The notes beneath the pieces are model-generated. The model saw only the letters and a program-made list of their open reading frames with translations. It ran no database searches and was not told where the DNA came from. Made by a program: the position numbers and the translations under genes. Below are positions 35,752 to 46,865 of a stretch of 64,000 bases of DNA, one piece after another. Origin of the DNA: CAWATZ01 sp963784995 (GTDB lineage Bacteria > Planctomycetota > Planctomycetia > Gemmatales > Gemmataceae); the NCBI GenBank assembly GCA_963784995.1, contig CAWATZ010000004.1, positions 434,001 to 498,000 of the forward strand. Direction: 5' to 3'. Positions within the stretch are counted from its first letter, which is position 1; each line of letters starts with the position of its first letter.

Positions 35752-38700
35752 ATGACCGTGAAACCGACGACGCACCCAACCGCCGAGGTACTCGCCGCCT
35801 ATGGTGTGGGCAAACTCAACGAAACCGATCTGGCCGCTGTCGCGCAGCACCTCGAGACGTGTCCCCAATGCAGTCAGGCCGCAGCCAGCATCCGTGCCGA
35901 TAGCTTTGTCGGTCGGGTCCTGCGCCGCACGCCCAACGCCCTCGGGCACCCAGCTGCCCGCGGCTCCTCCCGCTGCCTCCGCAAGGTCCGCTCCGCCGCA
36001 AGCCTCACCGCCTCCACCCAAGGAGCCGGCCCTCGACTTGCCACCCGAACTGGCCAACCATTCCAAGTTCCGCATCCTGAAGGAACTGGGTCGGGGCGGC
36101 ATGGGTGTCGTCTACAAGGCCGAAAATCGCTTCATGGAGATGACCGTCGCTCTCAAGGTCATCAACAAGAGTCTGCTGGACAATCCCGCGGCGCTGGAAC
36201 GCTTCGATCGCGAAGTCCGAGCTGCCGCCAAACTCGTCCATCCGCACATCGTCCGCGCTCTGGATGCCGAGCGGGCCGGCGAGTTGCGACTGCTGGTGAT
36301 GGAGTTCGTCGAGGGGGCGAGCCTCTTTGACGTGCTGAAGAAGAAAGGGCCTCTGCCGATCCCGCATGCCTGTCACTATGCACGGCAGGCGGCGTTGGGC
36401 TTGCAGCACGCCCACGAACAAGGAATGGTACATCGGGACATCAAGCCGCACAACCTGATGCTGACGCCGCGTGGCCAGGTCAAGATCCTCGACTTCGGCC
36501 TGGCTCGCCTGGCCAGCGAGCAGAAGCGTGGCGGCGGCTTGACCCGGACCGGCGACTTCATGGGCACGCCTGACTACGTCGCACCCGAACAGGCGATGGA
36601 CGCCAGCCAGGCCGACATCCGGGCCGACATCTACAGTCTGGGCTGCACGCTGTATGCCCTGCTGACCGGGCGACCGCCGTTTCAGGAGGACTCCGTCGTC
36701 AACCTGGTGCTGGCTCACATCCAGAAGGAACCTGTTTCCTTGTCTCAGCTACGCTCGGACATCCCCGCGGAACTGTCGGCGGTGGTGGACCGGATGCTGA
36801 CCAAGGATCCTGCGCAGCGCTTTCAGACGCCCCTGGAGGTCGCCCAGGCTCTGGCCCCCTTCTGCAAAACGAGCCCGAAGCCTGCCGCCCAACCGCTCCC
36901 GGCGTCCGGCGAGGGGGCGGTGTCGCACGACGCTCGAACCGTTCTGCCTGGTGATACCAGCCAGGTCCAGGGATTGGGCACAAATGCGGTGAAGTTGCCT
37001 CCCAGGAGCGATGTCGCTGTGACCGCGGCGGAGAAGGAATCGCCGTTCGCGGACCTGGCATCTGCTCCCGCTCCGTCCCCGAAGAAAGAGAAGGCGGGGC
37101 GTGAGGCGGTCAGGACCACGGCGGCGGCATGGTGGCAGCGTCCGCCGATCGTTGCGGCGGTTGGGGCGGCCATCCTGGCGCTGGCGGTGGGAACCTGGCT
37201 GCTGGCCGGGGTCATCTTCCGCGTGGAAACCGACAAAGGAACTCTCGTCGTCGAGATCAAGGATCCTGATGTCGAAGCCCGCATCAAGAACGGCCAGCTG
37301 ATTCTCTCCGGGCCTGACGGCAAGGTCCGATACAAACTCGCGCCGAGTGAACGCAACCAACAGATCGACGCGGGGCCGTACAAGATCCGCGTCGAGGGAG
37401 CGGACGGACTGGTACTCGACACGCCGGAGTTCACGCTCCGGAAAGGACGCGAGGTGACGGTCCGCGTGACGCTCAAGCAGAAGGGGGTGAAGACGGATCT
37501 GCCGGCCAAGCCCGACGTGCCTGGCAAGTCGGCGCCGCCGGCCGATCCTCAGGGCTTCGTCCCGCTCTTCAACGGCAAGGACCTGACCGGCTGGAAGTCG
37601 CTCTCGACCAACAAGGCCCGGTGGGAAGTGAAGGACGCTGTTCTGAGCGGCAGCGGCGACACAGGCTACCTCTTCAACGACGGCACGAGCTACGAGAACT
37701 TTCACCTGCGCGTCGAGGCGATGATCAACGACGGCGGCAACAGCGGCGTGTTCTTCCGCGCCCCGTTCGGCCCGACCACGCCGCAAGGCCACCCCGCCTT
37801 CAGTTACGAGGCCCAGATCAACATCACCCACAAGGATCCCAACAAGACCGGCAGCCTGTACCTCGCCAACAAGGTCGCCGCCGGCCTACCGAACACACTT
37901 ACGGAACTGGACAAGTGGTTCACCCTGGAGGTCATCGCCGACGGCCCGCACGTCGTTGTCAGGGTGAACGGCAAGGTCACGGCCAACTTCATTGATCTGG
38001 CTGTCGGCACCCGGAGCGGCCGCATCGCGCTCCAGGTTCTCGACGCGGCCACGGTCGTCCAGTTCCGGAAGATCGACATCAAGGAGTTGCCCCCCGGCGA
38101 CTTGCGCCTCCAGTATCCTCACGGCGGGGGGGTGTTCGAGCAGGTGAAGGGCAATGTTTGGTTGGAGCGAGTCGGCAACGGGCTGTTGTACTGGCGCGAA
38201 CACGCCCGCAATAATGACGACGATGGTGGCGGCACCGTCAGGCTGAACCGGAAGATCGAAAACGATAAGGCCGCCTTCATGCACATCACACGGGGCAATG
38301 GCGCCTGGTGGAACATCCAGGGCACCACACGCTGGACCCAAGGTGCCAGGGGCGGCTGGTCGGTGCTCCCGCGCACGCCCCCACCAGCAAAGTCACCGGC
38401 CGCGCGCATCGGCGAATGGGTCCCGCTGCTGAACGGCAAGGACTTGCGTGGATGGGAGACTGCCGGGAACAAGAACGTGACCTGGACTTGCGAGGACCAG
38501 GCGCTCGTGGGGCGCTCGAGTGCCCAGCCGGCCGGGCTCTTGCTCAGTGACCGTGCCGACTACGAGAACTTCCACCTTCGCCTGGAAACCAGGCTCAGCG
38601 AAGGTGCGTATGGCTCGTTGTTCTTGCGCTGCGGCCCGCCCAACGATGGCACCACTGGCAACAAATGCTATGCGATCCGCATCGGCGCGTCCAGCGGCGC

Positions 38701-39001
38701 CCCGCCGCTCACCGGGAGTCTGGTGCTTTCCGCGCACCTCGATGAGGCGGTGCCGCTCCTGCTTGCTGATGCCGCCAAGGTAACGCCGGAACCCGGCGAG
38801 TGGTTCGTGCTGGAGGTCATCGCGGAAGGCAACCACCTGCGCGTGCTGATCGAAGGCAAGACCGTGGTCGATTACACCGACGCGAACAAGACGTTCACGG
38901 TGGGCAGAATCGGACTGGTCTGCCGTCCCAATTCCGTGCTGCGGTTCCGGAAGATCGAGATCAAGGAACTGCCGCCGACGAAGACCACGGACGGCAAGTG
39001 A
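35752..39001 (+). pseudogene. Ser/Thr kinase 2 with two extracellular DUF1080 domains (one frameshift)
   Basis: Restored, this is a 1082-residue kinase. The N-terminus repeats the HLETCPQC anti-sigma-like motif (His33, Cys37, Cys40). The kinase (about 106-375) is complete: GRGGMGVVYKAE, HRDIKPHNLM, DFGLARL. The helix VGAAILALAVGTWLLAGVIF (about 466-486) crosses the membrane. Outside follow a DUF1080/LamG-like domain (FVPLFNGKDLTGWKS, about 602-780), a short module related to the C-terminus of kinase 1 (GGGVFEQVKGNVWLERVGNG) and a second DUF1080 domain (WVPLLNGKDLRGWET, about 885-1075). DUF1080 domains bind or cleave glycans, so a sugar signal is likely. An extra base at about 35922 breaks the frame after FVGRV. 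It shares the leader but not the promoter boxes of kinase 1. Confidence 0.82.
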
Positions 39002-39121
39002 CGCGGGCCGTCTGCGAAGAACTCTCTGTCCGGAGATTGGGAGAAAAGGAACATCGGAGATCAGCAGGCCATCTGAGAATCCGGTGACGGTGCATCGAGA
39101 TGTGAATGAGGATCGACCCCC

Positions 39122-40192
39122 ATGACCTTATCCGTGGAGATGATCTGCAACGAGCTGAACCGCAACAAGCTGCTGCCGGCCCAGGACATCCGCAACCTGC
39201 GCCAGCGCTGGCTGTGCCAGGCCGGCCCAGCGGCGGCCGATGCGGTCCAGTTCTGCAAGTGGCTGGCCCACCAGAAATACGTCACCGACTACCAGGTGAA
39301 CGTGCTGCTCCGCCGCCGCAATGATCCCCTTGTTTTCGGGCCCTACAAGATCCGCTCCCGCATCGGCCGCGGCCCCCTGGTTGGAGTCTACGAGGCGGTC
39401 CACCCGCAAGGGCAGGCGGTCGCCATCAAGGTGCTGCCGGCGGCCCGAGCGGCCGATCCGCTGGTGCTGGCCCGCTTTCAACGCGAGGCTCGCCTGGCCC
39501 TGCGCCTGCATCACCCCAACGTCCTCCGCACCTTCCAGGCAGGCGAGCACCAGGGCACCCACTACCTTGTCATGGAACTGCTCCAGGGCGATACGCTCAA
39601 GGACGTGCTGCTACAGCGCGGCCGACTGCCCCCGGTCGAGGCGATTCGGCTGATCTACCAGGCGCTGCTCGGTCTTCAGCACATCCACGAGCAGGGCATG
39701 GTTCACCGCGACCTGGAGCCGGCCAACCTGATGCTGGTTTCGGCCGCCGCGGGCCAGACGGACACCACGCTGAACAGCACGGTGAAGATCCTCGACATCG
39801 GCCTGGGGCGTGCTTTGTTTGACGAGGGCTCGGGTGCGGCCGGTGCGGTCAATCTGACCACCTGCGGCGATCAACTCGGCACGCCGCTCTACTGTGCTCC
39901 GGAGCAGTCCGCGGATGCGCGGCAGGCTGACATTCGCTCGGACATCTACAGCCTGGGCTGCGTCCTGTACCATGCCCTGGTCGGTGCCCCTCCCTTCGAG
40001 GACAGGGGACTGGTTCGGCTCGTCCTCAGCCACGCCAACGAGCCGCCGCCCCGGCTGGCCCGGCTGAACCTCGGTGTGCCGGCAGGACTCCAGGAAGTCC
40101 TCGATTGCATGCTGGCCAAGGACCCTGCGCTGCGTTACCCGACCCCCGGCCACGCGGCCCAGGAACTACGGCGGTTCCTGCTGTCGAAATGA
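39122..40192 (+). CDS. Ser/Thr kinase 3, soluble, with altered catalytic loop
   Basis: A 356-residue kinase without membrane helix or zinc motif. Residues 1-70 are a helical domain (LNRNKLLPAQDIRNLRQRWL, WLAHQKYVTDYQVNVLLRR) found before many planctomycete kinases. The kinase domain begins at FGPYKIRSRIGRG. Lys103 in AIKVLP and Asp197 and Asn202 of the catalytic loop are kept, but the loop reads HRDLEPAN, with Glu199 where nearly all kinases have Lys. The glycine loop is IGRGPLVGVYEAV and the metal motif is DIG (Asp225) instead of DFG. APEQ is present. It may be weakly active or a pseudokinase. It lies 120 bases after kinase 2 and has no upstream promoter boxes of the kinase 1 type. Confidence 0.85.
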   Translation: MTLSVEMICNELNRNKLLPAQDIRNLRQRWLCQAGPAAADAVQFCKWLAHQKYVTDYQVNVLLRRRNDPLVFGPYKIRSRIGRGPLVGVYEAVHPQGQAVAIKVLPAARAADPLVLARFQREARLALRLHHPNVLRTFQAGEHQGTHYLVMELLQGDTLKDVLLQRGRLPPVEAIRLIYQALLGLQHIHEQGMVHRDLEPANLMLVSAAAGQTDTTLNSTVKILDIGLGRALFDEGSGAAGAVNLTTCGDQLGTPLYCAPEQSADARQADIRSDIYSLGCVLYHALVGAPPFEDRGLVRLVLSHANEPPPRLARLNLGVPAGLQEVLDCMLAKDPALRYPTPGHAAQELRRFLLSK

Positions 40193-40250
40193 GCAACGGT
40201 CGGAGACCACGGGTCATCGTTTCTCGAGTCGCTTTTGCGGGGGTAGCGAA

Positions 40251-40287
40251 TTTTCCTGACAGGATCGCGCAGTTGCCGGCCTCTTCT
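40251..40287 (+). promoter_or_regulatory. Bipartite promoter-like element before kinase 4
   Basis: TTTTC then CTGACAGGA (40256-40264), a 15-base spacer and CCTCTTCT (40280-40287), 56 bases before the start of kinase 4. It matches the elements before kinases 1 and 5 in both boxes and in spacer length. Confidence 0.7.
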
Positions 40288-40343
40288 CTTATGCTGATGG
40301 AGTGAAGCACGGTTTTCCCCTTGCTGTGCCTGGAGGCGAGCCC

Positions 40344-42910
40344 ATGACCGTCAAGCCCACGACCCACCCGACTCCCGAGTTGCTTGCCGCCTATGGTCTG
40401 GGCAAGCTCGACGACCTCGGCATGGCGACCATCACCCAGCACCTTCAGTCGTGCCCACAATGCCGCCAGGCGGTCGCCAACGTCTCTCCCGACAGCTTCA
40501 TCGGCCGGGTTCGCGCCGCCAGTCCCGCTGGGTACTCGGGCACCCAACTGCCGGCGACAGTTGCTCCCCTACCTGCGGCCTCCGGCAAAGCGGCCCTGCC
40601 CAATGCCGCGATCCCCGAGTTGCCTGCGGAACTGGCCAACCATCCCAAGTTCCGCATCCTGAAGGAACTGGGTCGGGGAGGCATGGGCGTGGTCTACAAG
40701 GCGGAACACCGCATCATGGAGATCACGATCGCTGTCAAAGTCATCAGCCGAGCCCTGCTCGACAATCCTGATGCTCTCGAACGCTTCCATCGCGAGGTCC
40801 GGGCCGCAGCCAAGCTCATTCATCCCCACATCGTCCGCGCCCTGGACGCCGACTGTGCCGGCGAATTGCACCTGCTGGTCATGGAGTTCGTTGAAGGGGT
40901 CAGCCTCTCCCAGGCCGTGCAGAAGAAGGGCCCCTTGCCCATTCCCCACGCCTGTCACTACGTGCGGCAGGCGGCGCTGGGCTTGCAGCTTGCCCACGAG
41001 CAGGGCATGGTGCATCGGGACATCAAACCGCACAATCTGATGCTGACTCCCCGAGGCCAGGTCAAGATCCTCGACTTCGGCCTGGCACGCCTGGCCAGCG
41101 AGCAGAAACAGCGTGGCGGCCTGACCCGCACCGGCGACTTCATGGGCACCCCCGACTACGTTGCCCCCGAACAGGCGATGGATGCGACGCAGGCCGACAT
41201 CCGGGCCGACATCTACAGTCTGGGCTGCACCTTGTACTTTCTGTTGACCGGCCGGCCTCCCTTCCAAGAGGACACGATGGTCAAACAGGTGCTGGCCCAC
41301 ATCGAGAAGGAAGCCGTCCCGCTGCCGCAGATCCGTCCCGACGTGCCGCAGGGACTTGCGGTCGTGGTCGCCCGGATGCTGGCCAAGGATCCCGGCCAGC
41401 GTTTCCAGAAGCCGGTAGAGGTCGCCGAGGCCCTGGCTCCGTTCGTCAAGGCTGGGCAGAAGCCTGCCGTCCCTCCTCCACCGCCGAATCCTGCCGCTGT
41501 GGCTCCAGGCACCGCGGCGACCGTGATGCCCGACAAGAACCGGCCCTTGCCGATCGGGCTGCCCTCTGCCGGCGCTCCTGGTCCGGTGGACACGGTGGCC
41601 TTGCCCGAGGTTGCTGGAGATTCTCCCTTCGCCGGCATCGCGGGCTCGGCACCGCCGCTGCTGCCGAAGAAACCGGGCCGCAAACCGCTGCTGCTGTCAG
41701 CCAGGAAGGGCTGGATTGCGAGGTGCAATTGGGGTGGTGTTCCTGCTGGGGTTGGTGCTTCTGGGCGGCTTCTCCAAGGGCAAGCCACCGACCGGTACGA
41801 TTGTCCTGGTCAACCTGCCAGCGGACGCTACGGTGCTGGTCGATGGCAAGGAGGTTCCCCTCACGCACGCCAGGGACCGCGGATCCGTCGAGATTCCTGT
41901 CGAGCCTGGCGAGCGAAAGTTAGAAATCAGCAAAGAGGGTTTCAAGCCCCAGACCGAGAAGCTGCCAGTTGCTGCCGGTGAGCGGAACCGGATCAATGTC
42001 CGACTGGAGCCGTGGAAGGATCTTACTCTCGACGGGCACTCAGGCGTGGTCAGTTCCGCCGCCTTCAGCCCCGATGGCAAACGCATCGCCAGTGGCAGTT
42101 GGGACAAAACGCTGAAGATCTGGGATACCGACACGGGGAGCCAGTTCCGGACCCTCAAGGGGCACACAAACAGGGTCAATTCCGTGGCGTTCAGCCCCGA
42201 TGGCAAACGCATCGTCTCCGGCAGCGGGGACGGTACAGCTGAAGGTCTGGGATACCGACACGGGTCGCGAAATCCGGACCCTCACGGGGCACACAGACTC
42301 AGATCTGGTCCGTGGCGTTCAGTCCCGATGGCAAACGTATCGTCTCCGGCAAGCGCGGACCACACTGGTCAAGGTCTGGGCCGCCGAAAAGGGCAGCGAG
42401 TCGCTGACTTTCAAGGGGCACACAGACTGGGTCCGTTCCGTGGCGTACAGCCCCGATGGCAAACGCATCGCCAGCGCCAGCTCGGACTTCACGGTGAAGG
42501 TCTGGGATGCCGACACGGGAAGCCAGTTCCGGACCCTCAATGGGCACACAGACAGTGTCTGGTCCGTGGCGTACAGCCCCGATGGCAAACGCATCGTCAG
42601 CACCAGCTTGGACAAGACGGTGAAGGTCTGGGATGCCGACAAGGGCAGCGAAACCTTGTCCCTCAAGGGGCACACAGACTGGGTCTGTTCCGTGGCGTAC
42701 AGCCGCGATGGCAAATACATCGTCTCCGGCAGCGGCGACAACACGGTGAAGGTCTGGGATGCGGACAAGGGCAGCGTGATCCGAGCGCTCCAGGGCCACA
42801 CAAGCCGAGTCAGTTCCGTGGCGTACAGCCCTGATGGCAACCGCATTGTCAGCGGCAGCGAAGACAAGACCATCAAAGTCTGGTACGTGGGAAGAGGAAC
42901 GAAACGCTGA
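40344..42910 (+). pseudogene. Ser/Thr kinase 4 with PEGA and seven WD40 repeats (five frameshifts)
   Basis: Restored, this is about 853 residues. It has the anti-sigma-like N-terminus (QHLQSCPQC, His33, Cys37, Cys40), a complete kinase domain (about 105-375, with HRDIKPHNLM and DFGLARL), a Pro-rich linker, a membrane helix near codon 465 (AIGVVFLLGLVLLGGF), a PEGA domain (TGTIVLVNLPADATVLVDGK) and a C-terminal beta-propeller. Seven blades can be counted, each with GHT...SVAYSPDGKRI...VKVWD. The kinase frame is open to the membrane helix. One extra base at about 41720 and four more near 42235, 42305, 42351 and 42366 disturb the rest; the last three add up to a codon and restore the frame. The propeller would bind proteins or peptides outside the cell membrane. 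Confidence 0.78.
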
Positions 42911-42991
42911 CGCTCCCGAAAACAGCAAAGCAGCGAGCTGCCTTCGCGCGGCAGAGTCCAGCAGCTCGGCTCCCTGGAAAAGTTTCTGGTT

Positions 42992-43028
42992 TTTCTGACA
43001 GGAAGGTGCAACGGCCGTCCTCTTCCTT
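42992..43028 (+). promoter_or_regulatory. Bipartite promoter-like element before kinase 5
   Basis: TTTTT then CTGACAGGA (42997-43005), a 15-base spacer and CCTCTTCC (43021-43028), 54 bases before the start of kinase 5. It is the third copy of the element. TTATGCTGATG just downstream is also shared with the kinase 4 copy. Confidence 0.7.
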
Positions 43029-43082
43029 TATGCTGATGAAGTGATCCGCGGGTTTCTCCCTGCTGTGCCTGGAGGCGTGCCC

Positions 43083-45676
43083 ATGACCGTCAAGCCCACG
43101 ACTCATCCCAGCCCCGAGGTACTCGCTGCTTACGCCCTGGGCAAACTCAGCGAGAATGACCTCGCTGCCGTTGCCCAGCACCTGGAGGCCTGTCCGCAGT
43201 GCAGCCAGGCTGCGGCCAGCATCCGCGCTGACAGTTTCGTCGGCCGGGTCCAGGCCGCCCGACCAACCCCCTCGGGCACCCAGTTGCCGGTAAGGCCGCC
43301 GGGTCCGCTTTCCGCCAGTGCCGCTGCACCGCTGGCTGCTGTTCCGCTCGCCAACAGGAGCCCAGCCATGGACATTCCCCCGGAACTGGTCAACCATCCC
43401 AAGTTCCGCATCCTGAAGGAGTTGGGCCGGGGCGGCATGGGAGTCGTCTACAAGGCGGAACACCGCATCATGGAGAAGACCATCGCGCTGAAGGTCATCT
43501 CCCGGGCCTTGCTGACCAATCCCGATGCTCTCGAACGCTTCCATCGCGAAGTCCGGGCTGCGGCCAAGCTGGACCATCCGCACATCGTCCGCGCTCTGGA
43601 CGCCGACTGCGCTGGCGAGTTGCACCTGCTGGTCATGGAGTTCGTGGAAGGGGTCAGCCTCTTCCAGGCGGTGCAGAAGAAAGGGCCTCTGCCGATCCCA
43701 CACGCCTGCCACTACGTGCGGCAGGCGGCGTTGGGCTTGCAGTTCGCTCACGAGCAGGGCATGGTGCATCGGGACATCAAGCCGCACAACCTGATGCTGA
43801 CGCCCCGTGGCCAGGTCAAGATCCTCGACTTCGGCCTGGCCCGCCTGGCCAGCGAGCAGAAACAGCGTGGCGGCCTGACCCGCACCGGCGACTTCATGGG
43901 CACGCCCGATTACGTCGCTCCGGAGCAGGCGATGGACGCCAGCCAGGCCGACATCCGCGCCGACATCTACAGCCTTGGGTGTACGCTGTACTTTCTGCTG
44001 GCGGGTCGGCCGCCGTTTCAGGAGGACACGGTCGTCAAACAGGTGCTGGCTCACATCGAGAAGGAAGCTGTCCCATTGCAGCAGATCCGTCCCGAGGTGC
44101 CGCAGGAACTGGCGGTCGTGGTCGCCCGGATGCTGGCCAAGGCCCCCGCCCAGCGGTTCCAGAAGCCGGTGGAGGTGGCCGAGGCCCTGGCTCCCTTCTG
44201 CAAAGCGGGGCCCAAGCCTCCTGTCCCACCTCCGCTGCCGAATCCTCCCGCGGTGGTTTCGCGCGACGGTGCGACTGTGATGCCCAACAAGACCGGCCCC
44301 TCGCCGATCAAGCTCCCCCCTCCCGGAGCTGCTGCACCGGCGGACACGGTCGCCGTGCCCTCGCTTGCCGGAGAGTCTCCCTTCGCCGGCATCGGTGACT
44401 CTGCCCCGCCGCCGCTGCCGAAGAAACCGGGTCGGAAGCCGCTGCTGCCGTCAAGCAAGAAGGGTTGGATCGCGGCTGCCATCGGTGCGGGCTTGCTGCT
44501 GGGGTTGGTGCTTCTCTGGGCCGGCGGCTTCTTCAAGGGCAAGCCACCGACCGGTACGATTGTCCTGGTAAACCTGCCGGCGGACGCCGAGGTGTTTGTC
44601 GATGGCAAGGAGGTTGCCCTCAAGCAAGCCCGAAAAGGCGAACCGATCGAGATTGCCGTCGGCCCTGGCAATGCGGAAGTTGGAGATCAGCAAAGAGGGC
44701 TTCAAGACCCAGTCCGAGGAGATGCCGGTTGCCGCTGGCGAGCGGAACCGGATCAAGGTCCGCCCCTTGGAGCCGTGGAAGGATCTTTCCCTCAATGGGC
44801 ACACAGACCTGGTCAGTTCCGTGGCGTTCAGCCCCGATGGCAAACGCATCGTCTGCGGAAGCGATGACAAGACGCTGAAGATCTGGGATGCCGACACGGG
44901 AAGCGAACTCCGTACCCTCAAGGGGCACACAGACTGGGTCCGTTCCGTGGCATACAGCCCCGATGGCAAACGCATCGTCTGCGGCAGCGATGACAAGACG
45001 GCTGAAGAGTCTGGGATGCCGACACGGGCAGCGAAATCCGGACCCTCAAAGGGCACAGAAGCGGGGTCTTTCCGTGGCGATCAGCCCCGATGGCAAACGC
45101 ATCGTCTGCGGCAGCCAGGACGACACGGTCAAGGTCTGGGACGCCGACACGGGCAGCGAAATCCGGACCCTCATGGGGCACACAGGCACGGTCTATTCCG
45201 TAGCGTATAGCCCTGATGGCAAACGCATCGCCAGCGGCAGTGCGGACAAAATGCTGAAGATCTGGGATGCCGACACGGGCAGCGAGATTCCGGACCCTCA
45301 ATAGGGCACACAGAGCGGGTCCGTTCCGTGGCGTACAGCCCCGATGGCAAACGCATCGTCAGCGGCAGCTACGACAAGACGATGAAGGTCTGGGATGCCG
45401 ACAAGGGCAGCGAAATCTCGCACCCTCAAGGGGCACATAGGCTTGATGTCAATTCCGTCGCGTTCAGTGCCGATGGCAAACACATCGTCAGCGGCAGCGA
45501 TGACACCACGATGAAGGTCTGGGACGCCAACAAGGGCAGCGAAATCCGGAACCTTCGCGGGGCACACAGGCGTGGTCTTGTCCGTGGCGTTCAGCCCCGA
45601 TGGCAACCGCATCGTCAGCGGCAGCCAGGACAACACGATCAAAGTTTGGTATGTCGGAAGGGGAGCGAAACGCTGA
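43083..45676 (+). pseudogene. Ser/Thr kinase 5 with PEGA and about seven WD40 repeats (several frameshifts)
   Basis: This is a close paralogue of kinase 4, about 860 residues when restored. The order is the anti-sigma-like motif (QHLEACPQC), the kinase (GRGGMGVVYKAE, HRDIKPHNLM, DFGLARL), a Pro-rich linker, a membrane helix at about 464-484 (IAAAIGAGLLLGLVLLWAGG), the PEGA domain (TGTIVLVNLPADAEVFVDGK) and a WD40 propeller. The frame is open for about 530 codons, through the PEGA start, then breaks at about 44680. At least four further shifts follow, near 45002, 45060, 45285 and 45550. Blade sequences such as SSVAFSPDGKRI and MKVWDADKGSE remain readable in the changing frames to the end at 45676 (KVWYVGRGAKR). 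A functional kinase could still be made without the propeller. Confidence 0.77.
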
Positions 45677-45753
45677 CCCTCAAGCGTCGCTGGCAATAGT
45701 AGGTCGCGGATTGAAGAGAAAGGTTTGGGGTCTTCTTCAGGAGGCTTGCTACC

Positions 45754-46789
45754 GTGGATCGAATCGCTTGGTCCTCTCTGCTCGGCCTGTGCGTCTCTCT
45801 GGCGATCCCGCCGGAGACATTCGCACAATCGCCCACGTCGAACCCTTACGCGGTTCAGGTCATCCACGTGCCCTCGCCCTACTGGGGGTACACGTACAAC
45901 CCTTACGCCCAGACTCTGCACGGCATCGGCAGCGTCGGCAACGCCCAGGCGAACATCATCCGGGCCCAGGGGGAGTTCCTCGTCAACAAGGAGCAAGCGG
46001 CCCTGGCTGCGCGAACAGGTCCGCGTGGCCAAGCTCGAAACCCGCAAGAAGCAATTGGAGCACTGGGAGTGGGAACGCGATTTCACGGCCGGGGCCCTGG
46101 AACGCGAACGCGACCGGATTCGCGCGGTCGAGGTCGATCGCAGCCGCAAGGATCCTCCCGCCAGCGAGATCTTTGCGGCGACGGCCCTGAACGCTCTGCT
46201 CAAGGAGTTGAAGGCTCAGCCTGCGCTTCCTGCCGGCTCGACAGCGATCGAACAGGAATGGCTTGCCCACATCCACGTGGCTTCGCCGGCCGGCGGTCAT
46301 CTTGGCCTGCTCAAGCACGACCGGATTCACTGGCCCCTGATGCTGCGCACCACCGAGTTCCGCAACGAACGCGAGAACGTGGAGGACCTGCTGGAACGGG
46401 CCCGACGCGCCGCCGCCAACAATGGACTCTCCGCGGATGAGGTCCTGCTGCTGCGCCGGCTGCTGAGTCTCTTGCAACAGCGGGCCGACAGCAAAACGCG
46501 AGGAACGGAGGCCGTCTGGAGCCCCAGCGACAGTATCCGGGTCTACCGGTTTCTCGTTGAGCTCAAGGCCACCCTCGATCTCCTGGAACAGCCGGAAACG
46601 GCGATCTATCTCCAGCCGCCCCAGGGCAAGACCGTGGCGGAGGTGGTGGCGTACATGAAGGGCAAGGGGCTGTCGTTTGCCCCGGCCACGGTGGGCACCG
46701 AGCGCCATTACGTATCCTTCCACCGCGCCCTGGCCGATGAAGTGAACCGCATCCGGCCCACCGAGTCGCGTTCCCGTTCCGACAAATAG
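45754..46789 (+). pseudogene. Secreted helical protein of unknown function (one frameshift)
   Basis: Restored, this is 344 residues with a signal peptide (MDRIAWSSLLGLCVSLAIPP, cut near TFA-QS). A short Tyr/Pro-rich segment (SPYWGYTYNPYAQTLHGIGS) precedes a long charged coiled-coil region (REQVRVAKLETRKKQLEHWE and on). An extra C at about 46008 breaks the frame in KEQAA-WLREQ. The start is GTG at 45754 with CAGGAGG nine bases upstream. I recall similar NPYAQ-containing exported proteins only from planctomycetes. Its place between the kinases and the FHA proteins suggests that it is part of the same signalling unit, but nothing in the sequence shows how. Confidence 0.65.
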
Positions 46790-46792
46790 TTC

Positions 46793-46853
46793 TCAGTTCT
46801 CAGTGCAGACAGGGCTGCTTCGCTGAGAACTGAGAACTGAGAACTGAGAACTA
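46793..46853. repeat. Tandem and inverted GAACTGA repeat
   Basis: TTCTCAGTTCTCAG at the left and four tandem copies of GAACTGA at the right (46824-46853) form a hairpin just upstream of the FHA gene. Such CTCAGTTCT repeats are common between genes and change copy number easily. Confidence 0.7.
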
Positions 46854-46865
46854 TTGGAGACGTCC

